Below the pieces are notes generated by a model that made no database searches, was not told the DNA's origin, and worked only from the letters and a program-made list of their open reading frames with translations. Positions 1 to 8,719 of a stretch of DNA of 44,758 nt are shown here, piece after piece. Origin of the DNA: UBA7985 sp965661545 (GTDB lineage: Bacteria > Pseudomonadota > Alphaproteobacteria > UBA7985); NCBI GenBank assembly GCA_965661545.1, contig CBFIEF010000025.1:1-44758 (forward strand). Direction: 5' to 3'. Every line of letters begins with the position of its first letter. Positions within the stretch are counted from its first letter, which is position 1. The translations under genes were made by a program, and so were the position numbers.

Positions 1-1
1 G

Positions 2-67
2 AAGCTGTTCTTTTCAAGCTTTGAGCCGCCCCAAGCGCCGCACACCATCAAGTTGGTCAGCCGCTAA
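2..67 (+). CDS. possible C-terminal end of an upstream gene (partial)
   Basis: An open plus-strand frame enters from the left edge and stops at TAA 65-67, giving about 21 residues ending in TIKLVSR. The stop lies only nine bases before the stop of the convergent aldehyde dehydrogenase, which is a typical convergent spacing. The fragment is too short to assign to a family. It could also be chance open frame. Confidence 0.3.
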   Translation, partial: KLFFSSFEPPQAPHTIKLVSR

Positions 68-75
68 GCGGTGGC

Positions 76-1569
76 TTAATCCAAGGCCATCCAAGCAGTT
101 TTCAGTTTGGTCACTTTTTCCAAGGCGTGCATGGACTTGTCTGAGCCGTTGCCAGACTGCCCATGACCCGTCAGCGGCACGGTTACATCCGGTCCGCCAT
201 AGGTGTTGACGTGAACCACCCCGGCCTTAAGCGCCCGAACCATCCGGTGCGCGCGGCTGAGATTGTCGGTCCAGACGCCCGCCGCTAAGCCATAAACCGT
301 GGAATTGGCGAGCGCGACTGCATGCTCTTCATCGTCAAACGGGATCACCCCGACAACCGGGCCAAAGACCTCTTCTTGCGCAAGGTCTGACCGCGGATCA
401 ACATCAGCGAAAATCGTTGGTGCGATATAGGTGCCGCCCGTTTCAGGCAGGATCCGCCCGCCGCCCGTCACCATGCGCGCGCCATCACTTTGCGCGCGGT
501 CAATCTTGGCGAGGATGGAGCGGCACTGGGTCTCGGACGCAATCGCGCCTGCGGTGGTGTCCAAGTCCAGTGGATTGCCCACCACCATGGCCTCCGCCTC
601 CGCTTTCAAAGTCTCGAGAAAAGGCTCGTAGATTGATTGCTGCACCAGCAACCGCGACCCGGCCACACAGACTTGACCACTGTCTCGGAAAATACCGCCC
701 GCGGACACTTTCGCCGCCTTGGTCATGTTGCTGTAGTCGTCAAAGATCACGCTTGCCGACTTTCCGCCCAGTTCGAGGTAAACGCGCTTGAGGTTGGAGC
801 GGGCTGAGTATTCAAGCAACCGCCGCCCAACGCCGCCTGAGCCAGTAAACAGCAGGACGTCAACGTCATTGTGCAGCCCCAGCGCTTCGCCCACTTCGCT
901 GCCTTCGCCCGTGACGACATTCAGAACCCCCTCGGGCAACCCCGCCTCATGACACAGCTCGACCAGCCGCAGCAGAGACAGCGAAGCCACTTCGGCTGGT
1001 TTCAGCACCACAGAATTCCCCATCGCAAGTGCAGGTGCCAGTTTCCAGGCGCCGATCATCAGCGGGAAATTCCACGGTACAATTGCCCCAACGACACCCA
1101 CGGATTCTCGGTGGATCAGCCCCAGCGTTCCCGGTGGGGTCGGGGCAATATCGCCGTTTACCTTGTCACAGGTCTCGGCGTAGTAGCGAAAAGTTGCACT
1201 CGCACTGCCGGGCTCAGCCTTGAGCGCCATGGAGATTTCCGTCCCGTTGTCCCGCACGCCCAGAACCGCCAATTCGACCATGTGTTGCTCGATCAAGTCT
1301 GCGACCCGGTGCAGCACCCGTTTGCGCGCCGCCGGAGCCATGCCGGACCAGCGACCATCTTCATAGGCCGCCCGTGCCGAAGCGACAGCGCGATTAACGT
1401 CTTCACGGGTACCACGAGCCAAAGCGCCAAGGGGCTTCCCATCAATGGGGGAGGTGTTCGCCATTATCTGGCCGTCCGATGCATCCACCTGCTTTCCGCC
1501 GATCCAATGCTTGGGCGCGGGTAAGGGAGAGTTTTTTACAGCGGCGTCAATATCGCTCTGTTGCACCAT
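76..1569 (-). CDS. aldehyde dehydrogenase, PuuC-like
   Basis: NAD(P)-dependent oxidation of an aldehyde to a carboxylic acid in the cytoplasm. The 497-residue protein is full length for the family. Visible features are the PWNFP motif with Asn167, Lys190 in VLKPAE, Glu266 in LELGGK and catalytic Cys301 in GQVCVAG. The C-terminal stretch (LSRAHRM, QSGNG, DKS.HALEK.T.LKT.W) closely recalls E. coli PuuC, the gamma-glutamyl-gamma-aminobutyraldehyde dehydrogenase. An upstream in-frame start at 1656 is possible, but ATG 1569 has a GAAAGGA ribosome site and gives the normal family N-terminus. It is divergent from the IclR gene. Together with the GS-like ligase and amidotransferase downstream, the context suggests an aldehyde from amine breakdown. 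A betaine- or vanillin-type specificity cannot be excluded. Confidence 0.88.
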   Translation of the reverse strand: MVQQSDIDAAVKNSPLPAPKHWIGGKQVDASDGQIMANTSPIDGKPLGALARGTREDVNRAVASARAAYEDGRWSGMAPAARKRVLHRVADLIEQHMVELAVLGVRDNGTEISMALKAEPGSASATFRYYAETCDKVNGDIAPTPPGTLGLIHRESVGVVGAIVPWNFPLMIGAWKLAPALAMGNSVVLKPAEVASLSLLRLVELCHEAGLPEGVLNVVTGEGSEVGEALGLHNDVDVLLFTGSGGVGRRLLEYSARSNLKRVYLELGGKSASVIFDDYSNMTKAAKVSAGGIFRDSGQVCVAGSRLLVQQSIYEPFLETLKAEAEAMVVGNPLDLDTTAGAIASETQCRSILAKIDRAQSDGARMVTGGGRILPETGGTYIAPTIFADVDPRSDLAQEEVFGPVVGVIPFDDEEHAVALANSTVYGLAAGVWTDNLSRAHRMVRALKAGVVHVNTYGGPDVTVPLTGHGQSGNGSDKSMHALEKVTKLKTAWMALD

Positions 1570-1628
1570 GATCGCGGTCCTTTCGATAACCTCCCGTTGG
1601 GAACAGCGGAAGAGCTGGTGAATATATG

Positions 1629-1638
1629 TCACCAGTGA
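1629..1638. promoter_or_regulatory. candidate IclR operator in divergent promoter region
   Basis: The 161-base gap between the divergent aldehyde dehydrogenase and IclR starts holds the interrupted palindrome TCAC-CA-GTGA, about 60 bases upstream of the dehydrogenase start. IclR-type regulators usually bind short palindromes in such shared control regions. This is a weak sequence-only candidate. Confidence 0.25.
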
Positions 1639-1730
1639 TGAAATAAATGCTTGCATCGCGCTGGAGCGCTGTCAATGTTTCTGCCGAAGAGGAACCGTTT
1701 GGGTCGCGAAACAGGGGGAGATCGTTACGC

Positions 1731-2549
1731 GTGACAACTGTCGATAAAGCCCTGTCTTTGCTGGACCATTTCAGCCACGAACAGACCGAAATCGGTTTGA
1801 GCGAGTTTGCCCGCTTATCTGGTTTTGACAAGTCAGCGGCGTTGCGGATGTTGTCGGCTTTAGTGCGGTCCGGTTTCTTGGAGCAGGATCTGCAAACGCG
1901 ACGCTATCGCGTGGGCGGTTCGTTTTTGCGGTTTGCCAGACTGCGGGAAAACGCGTTCCCGGTCTCCGATATCGTGCGTCCAGCGGCGCAAACGCTCAAT
2001 GACCTAACCCGCGAAACAGTCCACGTCAGCATGTACGCGGGCGGACGGCTTTCCACGATCGTCGTTATCGACAGCCCCAGAACCACCCGCGCCCACGTGG
2101 ATAACGGCATGGAGCTGCCGTTCAACGCGACGGCTTCAGGCTTGTGTTGGTTGGCGTTCAGCAGCTCCAGCTTGGCTGAGCCACATCTGAGCGCGGATTT
2201 CGCACAATATCAGCAGGGAACGTTGACGGATCGAGAAGCGATCGAACACACGCTAGACCAGATCCGGACACAGGGTTACGGCGTGGCCGAGCGTAGTTTC
2301 GACGATGATGTTTCATCCGTGGCCGTGCCTATTTTTGGCGCTAGCGGAGAAGTTTGGGGCTGCATGTCCCTGGCCTGTGTCGCCTCAAGAATGACGCCTG
2401 ACCTGATCGTTGAGTACAGTGCGCTTGTCATGAACGCTGCGACAGCCGTCACTCAAGCCTTGGGCGCAACGATCCCTAAAAGCTACCAAACCTCCCGCCG
2501 CGCTGCGTCAGCCGTGCGCAGCCAGACAAATACAGATTTGAAGGACTGA
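1731..2549 (+). CDS. IclR-family transcriptional regulator
   Basis: Predicted to control the flanking catabolic genes. From GTG 1731 the protein has 272 residues, the usual IclR length. It shows an N-terminal winged helix-turn-helix (VDKALSLLDHF, then LSEFARLSGFDKSAALRMLSAL) and a C-terminal effector-binding domain (GRLSTIVVIDSP, LPFNATASGLCWLAF, GYGVAERSFDDDVSSVAVPIF). GTG 1731 is preferred over the frame opening at 1647 because GGGGGAG lies ten bases upstream and the domain begins at once. The gene is divergent from the aldehyde dehydrogenase. Its stop lies within five bases of the aminotransferase start, so it is probably co-transcribed with the downstream genes. The ligand is unknown; an amine, amino acid or aromatic acid is plausible. 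Confidence 0.9.
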   Translation: MTTVDKALSLLDHFSHEQTEIGLSEFARLSGFDKSAALRMLSALVRSGFLEQDLQTRRYRVGGSFLRFARLRENAFPVSDIVRPAAQTLNDLTRETVHVSMYAGGRLSTIVVIDSPRTTRAHVDNGMELPFNATASGLCWLAFSSSSLAEPHLSADFAQYQQGTLTDREAIEHTLDQIRTQGYGVAERSFDDDVSSVAVPIFGASGEVWGCMSLACVASRMTPDLIVEYSALVMNAATAVTQALGATIPKSYQTSRRAASAVRSQTNTDLKD

Positions 2550-2553
2550 TGTA

Positions 2554-3918
2554 ATGGACGGCGAAAGCAATTTTCTCAAAGAGAACAATGCCAAACACAT
2601 GTGGCATCCCATGGCGCATCCCGCAGAAATGCGCGCGAACCCGCCGAAGGTCATTCACGGCGCTGAAGGGGTTACGCTGACCGATATTGATGGCCACAAA
2701 ACCATCGATGCTGTTGGTGGCCTGTGGAACGTCAACTTGGGCTATTCGGTTGATCCGATCAAAAAAGCCATCGCGGACCAGCTGCAGCAACTGCCGTACT
2801 ACAGCGCCTTTCGCGGCACGTCGACGGGCCCGGCGATTGAGTTGTCTTACATGCTGCAAGAATGGTTTGAGCCAGAGGGCATGACCCGCTCGTTCTTCAC
2901 CAGTGGCGGCTCAGACAGCGTTGAAACCGCTTTGCGGCTGGCGCGGCAGTTCCACAAAATCCGCGGCCAACGCGACCGCTACAAGTTTATCAGCCTCAAA
3001 AAGGGCTATCATGGCACGCATTTCGGTGGTGCTTCGGTGAATGGAAATGCCAATTTCCGGCGGCAGTATGAGCCGCTGCTGCAAGGCTGTTTTCAGATCG
3101 CTTCCCCCTACACCTACCGCAATCCGTTTAACGAGAGCGACCCGGCCAAGCTGGCACAATTGGTGGCGGCCCAGTTGGAAGACGAAATCAACTTCCAAGG
3201 CCCCGACACCGTTGCTGCCTTCATTATGGAGCCGGTCTTGGGCGCTGGTGGCGTGATCCCGCCCCACGAGAGCTTTATGCCAATGGTGCGAGAGATTTGT
3301 GACCGTCACGGTGTGCTGCTGATTGCTGATGAGGTGATTACCGCCTTTGGCCGAACCGGCGCGTGGACGGGTTCTCGCCTAACAGGGGTTCAGCCGGACT
3401 TCATGTGTACGGCTAAGGCCATCACCAACGGCTATTACCCCTTCGGCGCTGTGATGATCCACGGCTCGGTGGCGGAAGTGTTCGAAAACGACGCCTCGGC
3501 CATGGGCATGATTGGGCATGGCTACACTTATTCCGCTCACCCAGTGGGCGCGGCTGCGGCGCTGGCGTGTGTGCCGCTGATAAAGAAGATGGGGGTTGCA
3601 GACAATGCGGCTGCTCGGGGTGAGCAACTGCTCGCGGGTGGTAAAGCGCTGGCAGAGAAATATGACGTTGTGGGCGATGTGCGCGGCAAGGGTTTGATGT
3701 TCTGCATGGAAATGGTCGCCGACCGCACCACCAAAACGCCTTTGGATAAAGAGAGCATCGGCAAGATCTTTAGCGGCGCTTACGACGCTGGGGTCATGGT
3801 GCGTATTTCGGGCAACAACCTGATTTGCTCGCCGCCGTTGATCATCACCGAAGCAGAAACACAGAACCTGCTGAATGGCATCGAAGCGGGTCTGCGCGCA
3901 GCAACGGCAAACGGCTAA
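2554..3918 (+). CDS. class III PLP-dependent aminotransferase
   Basis: Transfers an omega-amino group to an oxo acid such as pyruvate or 2-oxoglutarate. It has 454 residues, standard for the beta-alanine/GABA/taurine transaminase group. Visible features are the SGGSDSVE phosphate-binding region (about 117-124), LIADEV with Asp259 contacting the PLP ring nitrogen, and the Schiff-base Lys288 in TAKAITNGY. The ribosome site AAGGA overlaps the end of the IclR gene, so translation is probably coupled. The context (decarboxylase, PuuC-like dehydrogenase, GS-like ligase) suggests a PuuE-like role in deaminating an amino acid or diamine product. The substrate cannot be fixed from sequence. Confidence 0.92.
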   Translation: MDGESNFLKENNAKHMWHPMAHPAEMRANPPKVIHGAEGVTLTDIDGHKTIDAVGGLWNVNLGYSVDPIKKAIADQLQQLPYYSAFRGTSTGPAIELSYMLQEWFEPEGMTRSFFTSGGSDSVETALRLARQFHKIRGQRDRYKFISLKKGYHGTHFGGASVNGNANFRRQYEPLLQGCFQIASPYTYRNPFNESDPAKLAQLVAAQLEDEINFQGPDTVAAFIMEPVLGAGGVIPPHESFMPMVREICDRHGVLLIADEVITAFGRTGAWTGSRLTGVQPDFMCTAKAITNGYYPFGAVMIHGSVAEVFENDASAMGMIGHGYTYSAHPVGAAAALACVPLIKKMGVADNAAARGEQLLAGGKALAEKYDVVGDVRGKGLMFCMEMVADRTTKTPLDKESIGKIFSGAYDAGVMVRISGNNLICSPPLIITEAETQNLLNGIEAGLRAATANG

Positions 3919-3959
3919 AGCAAGCAACTAAAGAACAGCAGGGGCGAGAGCGACTGACG

Positions 3960-5402
3960 ATGACAATGGACTGGGGCAATTTTTCACAATGGGGACATCG
4001 CGCCGCTGATTGGGCTGCGGAGTATCACCGCACGCTGCGCGACCGGCCTGTGCGCCCGGCTTTGGAGCCGGGAAAGGTGCGCGCTGCGATCCCTGATGCT
4101 CCGCCAGAGGCCGCGGAAAGCATGGAAGAGATCTTCCGCGATTTCGAAGATGTCATCGTGCCGGGCATGACCCACTGGCAGCACCCGCGCTTCTTTGCAT
4201 ACTTCCCGGCCAATGCGGCTCCGATTTCGGTGGTTGCGGAGTATCTGGTGTCCTCCATGGCGGCACAGTGCATGCTGTGGCAAACCTCGCCGGCTGCGAC
4301 AGAGCTTGAGGGCAAAGTGCTCGATTGGTTGCGGCAGGGATTGGGGCTGCCCGAAGGCTTTTCCGGCGTGATCCAGGATAGCGCGTCAGCGGCGACGCTG
4401 GCGGCGGTGCTGACCATGCGCGAGCGGGCGTTGAACTGGCAGGGGAATAAGCAGGGCTTGAACGAGGCAGGGCGCTTGCGGATTTATTCCAGCGCTGAAG
4501 TCCACAGCTCGATTGACCGCGCAATTTGGATTTCCGGTATTGGCGAAGAGAACCTTGTCCGCATTCCCGTAACGGGGCCAAACCGGAGTTTGGACATCGA
4601 AGCGCTGCAAGCCGCGATCGACTTGGACCGCGCCGAAGGCTTCATTCCGGCGGGTTTCATCGCCTCAGTTGGCAGCACCAGCGCAGGAGCAACAGACGAC
4701 CTAGAAGCCGCACTGGCGGTGGCGAAGGCCGAAGGGCTCTACACCCATGTCGATGCCGCGTGGGCTGGATCAGCCATGATCTGTCCGGAGTTCCGACACT
4801 ATTGGCAGGGCGTGGAGACGGCGGATTCTGTTGTCTTCAACCCCCACAAATGGCTTGGCGCGCAGTTCGATTGTTCCGCGCACTTCGTGGCGGACCCAGA
4901 AAGCCTCGTGAAAACCCTCGCCATTCAACCCGAATACCTCAAGACGCAGGGCGCGGACGGGGTGGTCAACTATTCAGAGTGGTCGATCCCGCTGGGGCGC
5001 AGGTTCCGAGCATTGAAGCTGTGGTTCTTGCTGCGTGGGCACGGGATGGACGGCCTGCGCGCGATGATCCGTAACCATATCGCGTGGGCGTTAAAGGTGC
5101 ATGACGCGATTGTGGCAATGCCATCGATGGAAATCGTCACCGCGCCCATGCTGTCTCTGTTCACGTTCCGAGTTGTCCCAGCAGGGATGGAAGGCGATAG
5201 CGCGGCGTTGGACGCGCTGAACATGGAGGTGATCGAGGCCATTAACAACGATGGACGGATTTACCTGACTCAGACCAAAATCGACGGAAAGTTCGTTATT
5301 CGCTTCCAAGCCGGAACGTGGACGATGGAAGAGCAAGACGCCGATACAGCCATCGCCGTGATCGCAGAGATTGCGGGCGCGATGGTGCAGGCGGAGGGCT
5401 AG
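3960..5402 (+). CDS. group II PLP-dependent amino-acid decarboxylase (aromatic-amino-acid type)
   Basis: Removes the alpha-carboxyl of an amino acid, or performs a related decarboxylation-oxidation, yielding an amine or aldehyde. The 480-residue protein carries the family signature in order: HPRFFAYFPA (75-84), TSPAATELE (109-117), GVIQDSASAATL, SSAEVHSSID with His182 over the PLP ring, THVDAAWAG with Asp265, and FNPHKW with Schiff-base Lys297. An open frame extends back to 3825 inside the aminotransferase, but ATG 3960 behind GGGGCGAG gives the normal N-terminus; ATG 3966 is an alternative. It lies 41 bases after the aminotransferase and 6 bases before tctB. Family members include DOPA/tryptophan decarboxylases and phenylacetaldehyde synthases; which applies here is unknown. 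Confidence 0.9.
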   Translation: MTMDWGNFSQWGHRAADWAAEYHRTLRDRPVRPALEPGKVRAAIPDAPPEAAESMEEIFRDFEDVIVPGMTHWQHPRFFAYFPANAAPISVVAEYLVSSMAAQCMLWQTSPAATELEGKVLDWLRQGLGLPEGFSGVIQDSASAATLAAVLTMRERALNWQGNKQGLNEAGRLRIYSSAEVHSSIDRAIWISGIGEENLVRIPVTGPNRSLDIEALQAAIDLDRAEGFIPAGFIASVGSTSAGATDDLEAALAVAKAEGLYTHVDAAWAGSAMICPEFRHYWQGVETADSVVFNPHKWLGAQFDCSAHFVADPESLVKTLAIQPEYLKTQGADGVVNYSEWSIPLGRRFRALKLWFLLRGHGMDGLRAMIRNHIAWALKVHDAIVAMPSMEIVTAPMLSLFTFRVVPAGMEGDSAALDALNMEVIEAINNDGRIYLTQTKIDGKFVIRFQAGTWTMEEQDADTAIAVIAEIAGAMVQAEG

Positions 5403-5408
5403 GCACGC

Positions 5409-6119
5409 ATGACCGACTTCCGCAGTTCCACCACCGCTTTGCAGACGGATCCCCGTCAAACGCTGCGCTCGACGAGCGCGGACGTGGTGCTGCGTTCGAC
5501 GGATCAGACATCGGACTTCAAAAGCTTCATTCCGACGGAACGGCGGTTCAATGTTGCGGATTTGTTTAATTTCAATCGCGGTCGCGGGGATCTCTTGTTC
5601 TCGCTGCTTTTCTTGGGGGCCGCGCTGTTTCTGGCGATTTCGTTCTTTGGCGAGAGTGGCTGGGCGGACCGGGATTTACCGCAGAAGAGGCTGGGTAAGG
5701 CGCTCAAACAGCCGTGGGTCGGCCCCCTGATCGCCGTGGCGATTTTCCTGCCAGCGGCCATTGGGAATTTCCTGCTCAGTTTGCGGCGCGCGCGGCTGGA
5801 TCGGCGCAAGCACAAGCCGAACAAGACCCGGTTTGAGGTGGTTCAGTGGGTTCGGGCGATTGAGTTCATTGTCTACTTCATCATCTACACCCGCAGCATC
5901 GAGATCATCGGCTACTTGTTCGCCACCATGATTTTTGCGGCGCTGATGGTCTACCGGCTGGGTTATCGCAGTTGGCGGTGGGTTGGAATTGCGCTGGCGA
6001 CCAGCTTTGTGTCGGTGCTGTTTTTCCGGACCATGTTGCAGATCAAAACGCCGGTGAACATCTGGCTTTATAACCAGCTTCCCGCTGACTTAGCGCGTTT
6101 CATGAAGGTGTACTTCTGA
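5409..6119 (+). CDS. tctB: TTT transporter small membrane subunit, TctB family
   Basis: Small integral-membrane subunit of a secondary tripartite tricarboxylate transporter. The 236-residue protein has a polar N-terminal extension of about 58 residues, longer than is usual for TctB, followed by about four hydrophobic segments (LLFSLLFLGAALFLAISFF, VGPLIAVAIFLPAAIGNFLL, a long segment around FATMIFAALMVY, and IALATSFVSVLFF). The stop overlaps the tctA start by one base (TGATG), so the two are translated together. The order here is B-A-C, unlike the other two TTT systems in the window. Assignment rests on topology and its place before tctA, since TctB sequences are poorly conserved. Confidence 0.85.
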   Translation: MTDFRSSTTALQTDPRQTLRSTSADVVLRSTDQTSDFKSFIPTERRFNVADLFNFNRGRGDLLFSLLFLGAALFLAISFFGESGWADRDLPQKRLGKALKQPWVGPLIAVAIFLPAAIGNFLLSLRRARLDRRKHKPNKTRFEVVQWVRAIEFIVYFIIYTRSIEIIGYLFATMIFAALMVYRLGYRSWRWVGIALATSFVSVLFFRTMLQIKTPVNIWLYNQLPADLARFMKVYF

Positions 6120-7612
6120 TGGACGCGCTGATGACCGGACTGCAGAACCTACTGGAGCCACAAGTTTTGCTGGCTTTGCTGATTGGCTCCTTAGGCGGTT
6201 TGGTGATTGGGGCGGTGCCGGGCATTGGGCCTGCGATTGCAATCGCGATTTTGCTGCCGGCAACGGTGTTTCTGCCGGACTTGGTGTCACTGGTTCTGCT
6301 GCTGGGGATTTACGGCTCGTCGATGTATGGCGGGGCCATTCCGGCGATTTTGATCAATACGCCCGGGACGCCAGTGAACGCGCTGACGACCTATGACGGC
6401 TATTCCATGACGCGGCGTGGCGAGGGGCCCCGTGCGCTGGCATTGGCCTATAGCGCGTCGTTCTATGGCGGAACGTTCTCGATCCTGACAGCTTTGGCTG
6501 CGTTGATGCTGTTTGGGCCATACTTGCGGGACTTGGGCGCGCTGTTTGGCAGCCGAGATATCTTTATGGCGGCGGTGCTGGGGATGGTTCTGCTGATTCT
6601 TGCGCACCGTCAAACCATGCTGATCGCGGCGGGGCTGTTTGGCTTTGGCATGCTGATTACGCTGGTTGGGCGACAATCACTGCGGGGGTTTGAGCGCTAT
6701 ACCTATGGTGTGGAAGAGCTCGCATCCGGTTTTAACCTGATTGTTGTCATCGTCGGTATCTTCGCGCTTAGCCAAGCGCTGTTCCTGATGGTGGGCAAGG
6801 ACGATCCAGCCAAGGAAATCCGCTTCAAAGGTGGGCTGTTTCGTGGGTTGGCGGAGTTGCGGCGCTACCCGGCTGTGACTGCGATTTCTGGAGTTTACGG
6901 GACGATTATGGGGATCATTCCCGGGGTCGGTGAGTTTGTCGCGCAGTTCTTCAGCTACGCCACGGCGCGCAGTATGTCCAAGAAGCCAGAGCAATTCGGC
7001 CACGGCTCGCCCGAAGGTCTCATCGCCTCAGAAACCGCGAACAATGCCGTTCCCGCGGCGGCGATGATCCCGCTGTTGGCGCTGGGTGTGCCGGGAGAAG
7101 CGCTGACGGCGATGATGATGGTGGTGTTCTTTGACGCGGGCGTGAAACCGGGGCCGGATATCTTTGAGAAAAGTCCGGATTTCCTATTCAGCTTGTTCAT
7201 CGCTTTGCTGATTATCAACGTGCTGGTGGTAATCGCGCTGCTGTTCAGCACGCGGTTGATTGCGCGGATGATCTTCATCCCGAACCGCTTTCTGGGCGTG
7301 TTCATTATGATTTTCGCATTTGTGGGTGTTTTCAGCATTCGCAACAACTTTTTCGACTGTGTGGTTGCGGCCCTGTTTGGCTTCATTGGCTACATTTTGC
7401 GGCGGTTAGAATGGCCGCTTGTACCGGTTGTCCTGGGCATGGTGCTCGGGTCAATTATGGTCGAGCGCCTCACCGCTGGCGCCAGTCGTATCAAGACGTG
7501 GACCGATCTTGTCGATCGGCCCGTATCGGGCACGCTGGCGGTGGTTATCCTTGTGGTGATCGCCGTGGTGATGGTTTCCATGGTTCTGGATTATCGAAAG
7601 AAAAACCGATGA
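6119..7612 (+). CDS. tctA: TTT transporter large membrane subunit, TctA family
   Basis: Main permease subunit of a tripartite tricarboxylate transporter. It has 497 residues with about a dozen membrane segments. TctA hallmarks are visible: the N-terminal GAVPGIGPAIAIAI loop, the internally related GIIPGVGEFVAQFFSYA, SPEGLIASETANNAVPAAAMIPLLALGVPGE and the GSIMVERL region near the end. It follows tctB with a one-base overlap and is followed by a 67-base gap before tctC. The substrate is presumably a carboxylate or amino-acid-like compound degraded by the surrounding enzymes, which is inference. Confidence 0.96.
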   Translation: MDALMTGLQNLLEPQVLLALLIGSLGGLVIGAVPGIGPAIAIAILLPATVFLPDLVSLVLLLGIYGSSMYGGAIPAILINTPGTPVNALTTYDGYSMTRRGEGPRALALAYSASFYGGTFSILTALAALMLFGPYLRDLGALFGSRDIFMAAVLGMVLLILAHRQTMLIAAGLFGFGMLITLVGRQSLRGFERYTYGVEELASGFNLIVVIVGIFALSQALFLMVGKDDPAKEIRFKGGLFRGLAELRRYPAVTAISGVYGTIMGIIPGVGEFVAQFFSYATARSMSKKPEQFGHGSPEGLIASETANNAVPAAAMIPLLALGVPGEALTAMMMVVFFDAGVKPGPDIFEKSPDFLFSLFIALLIINVLVVIALLFSTRLIARMIFIPNRFLGVFIMIFAFVGVFSIRNNFFDCVVAALFGFIGYILRRLEWPLVPVVLGMVLGSIMVERLTAGASRIKTWTDLVDRPVSGTLAVVILVVIAVVMVSMVLDYRKKNR

Positions 7613-7679
7613 TGCAGGACCGCCCAATCAGAGAGAGAGTTACGACATTACCAACAAGCTTAATTCGGAGGAGGTTCCC

Positions 7680-8621
7680 ATGAAAAAGCTTCTAACCCTC
7701 GCAGCGGCAACCGTTGCTAGCCTTGGCCTTGCCGTCAACGCGCAGGCTGAATACCCAACCGGTCCGGTACAGTTCATTGTTCCGTGGCCTCCCGGTGACT
7801 TCGAAGACATCCTGACGCGCATGATTGCAGCGAACATGCAGGAAGCCACGGGCATTCCGGCCTCGGTTGTAAACCGCCCAGGCGGTGGTGACGGCCCGTT
7901 CCCGGGTGCGCTGGAAGTTCTCGAAGCCCCGGCTGATGGTTCGGTTGTTGGTTCCTTCGTTCTTGGTGTTCCAATCGTGGGTCCACGCATCGGCATTGGC
8001 ATCGAAGAAGACAGCTTTGTACCAGTAGGCATCTTTCTGACTTACCCGTTCGTTTTGGCGTCTGCGGGTGATTCTGGTTACAGCAACATGGCTGAGCTGG
8101 CGGCACACGCACAGGACAACGACGTTGTTCTGGGTCACTTCGGCGCGGGTCTGACCCCGACGAAGGCAACCTTTGCTGCAGCGAAGTTGATGGACTTTGA
8201 GTTTGCTGATGATTCCGCTTTTGACATGTTGGATTGTAACACGCTGTCTGCGGGCGATGCTGACGTGATCAACACCACGCTGGCACTGATCGAGCCTTGC
8301 TTGGACACAATCAACGTTCTGGCGAACATCGGCGAGAACCCGATTGCGAAGCTTGATGGCGTCGACACGCTGTCGGCGCAGTCTGGCATCAACAATCTCG
8401 AGCTGTGGAACGGCTTGTTTGTGACCAAAGGCACCCCCCAAGAAGTCATCGACACGCTGGCCGAAGTTGGCAAAGCGACGATGATGTCTGATGAAGCGCA
8501 AGAGCTGATGGCAGCAACAGGCGCGGCTGTTTACTGGCAGGGCATGGAAGAGTCCATGGAGCGTATCGCGGTTGATACGGCCAAGGATCTTGAGCTTGCT
8601 GGCATCATTGCTGGTGAATAA
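7680..8621 (+). CDS. tctC: TTT periplasmic binding protein, TctC/Bug family
   Basis: Periplasmic receptor delivering substrate to the TctAB permease encoded just upstream. The 313-residue precursor has a signal peptide (MKKLL, hydrophobic core, cleavage after NAQA before EYP). The Bug-type start of the mature domain is present (GPVQFIVPWPPG), but the usual PGGxxDxxAR ligand loop reads PGDFEDILTR, so specificity may differ. It has an excellent GGAGG site about 7 bases before ATG. Codon use leans to GGT, GCT and GTT as in highly expressed genes, unlike the membrane subunits. A nine-base-pair hairpin follows at 8644-8664. Confidence 0.93.
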   Translation: MKKLLTLAAATVASLGLAVNAQAEYPTGPVQFIVPWPPGDFEDILTRMIAANMQEATGIPASVVNRPGGGDGPFPGALEVLEAPADGSVVGSFVLGVPIVGPRIGIGIEEDSFVPVGIFLTYPFVLASAGDSGYSNMAELAAHAQDNDVVLGHFGAGLTPTKATFAAAKLMDFEFADDSAFDMLDCNTLSAGDADVINTTLALIEPCLDTINVLANIGENPIAKLDGVDTLSAQSGINNLELWNGLFVTKGTPQEVIDTLAEVGKATMMSDEAQELMAATGAAVYWQGMEESMERIAVDTAKDLELAGIIAGE

Positions 8622-8643
8622 TCAGGGTACCTGATCAAACGGT

Positions 8644-8664
8644 GCGGGGCTGTTCCAGCCCCGC
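8644..8664 (+). terminator. hairpin after tctC, attenuator or mRNA-stabilising element
   Basis: A perfect nine-base-pair stem (GCGGGGCTG/CAGCCCCGC, 8644-8652 with 8656-8664) closes over a three-base TTC loop just after the tctC stop. No clear T-run follows, so it may stabilise the tctC transcript or cause partial termination rather than end the operon. Confidence 0.6.
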
Positions 8665-8719
8665 GCTCATTGCGTTAATGCAGGGAGGCGACCGCCTCCA
8701 AACAGCGGACCCCACGGCT

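Noticed and set aside
871..1524. 217-codon plus-strand open frame opposite the aldehyde dehydrogenase
   Set aside because: It is antisense to a strongly conserved enzyme, has no ribosome site or recognisable domain, and its composition is that of a reverse-frame shadow.
1647..1730. upstream start for the IclR gene adding 28 residues
   Set aside because: The extra residues do not belong to the helix-turn-helix domain, and GTG 1731 has a better ribosome site.
7692..8501. 269-codon minus-strand open frame opposite tctC
   Set aside because: Complement of a highly expressed gene whose codon bias removes stops on the other strand; no domain is recognisable.
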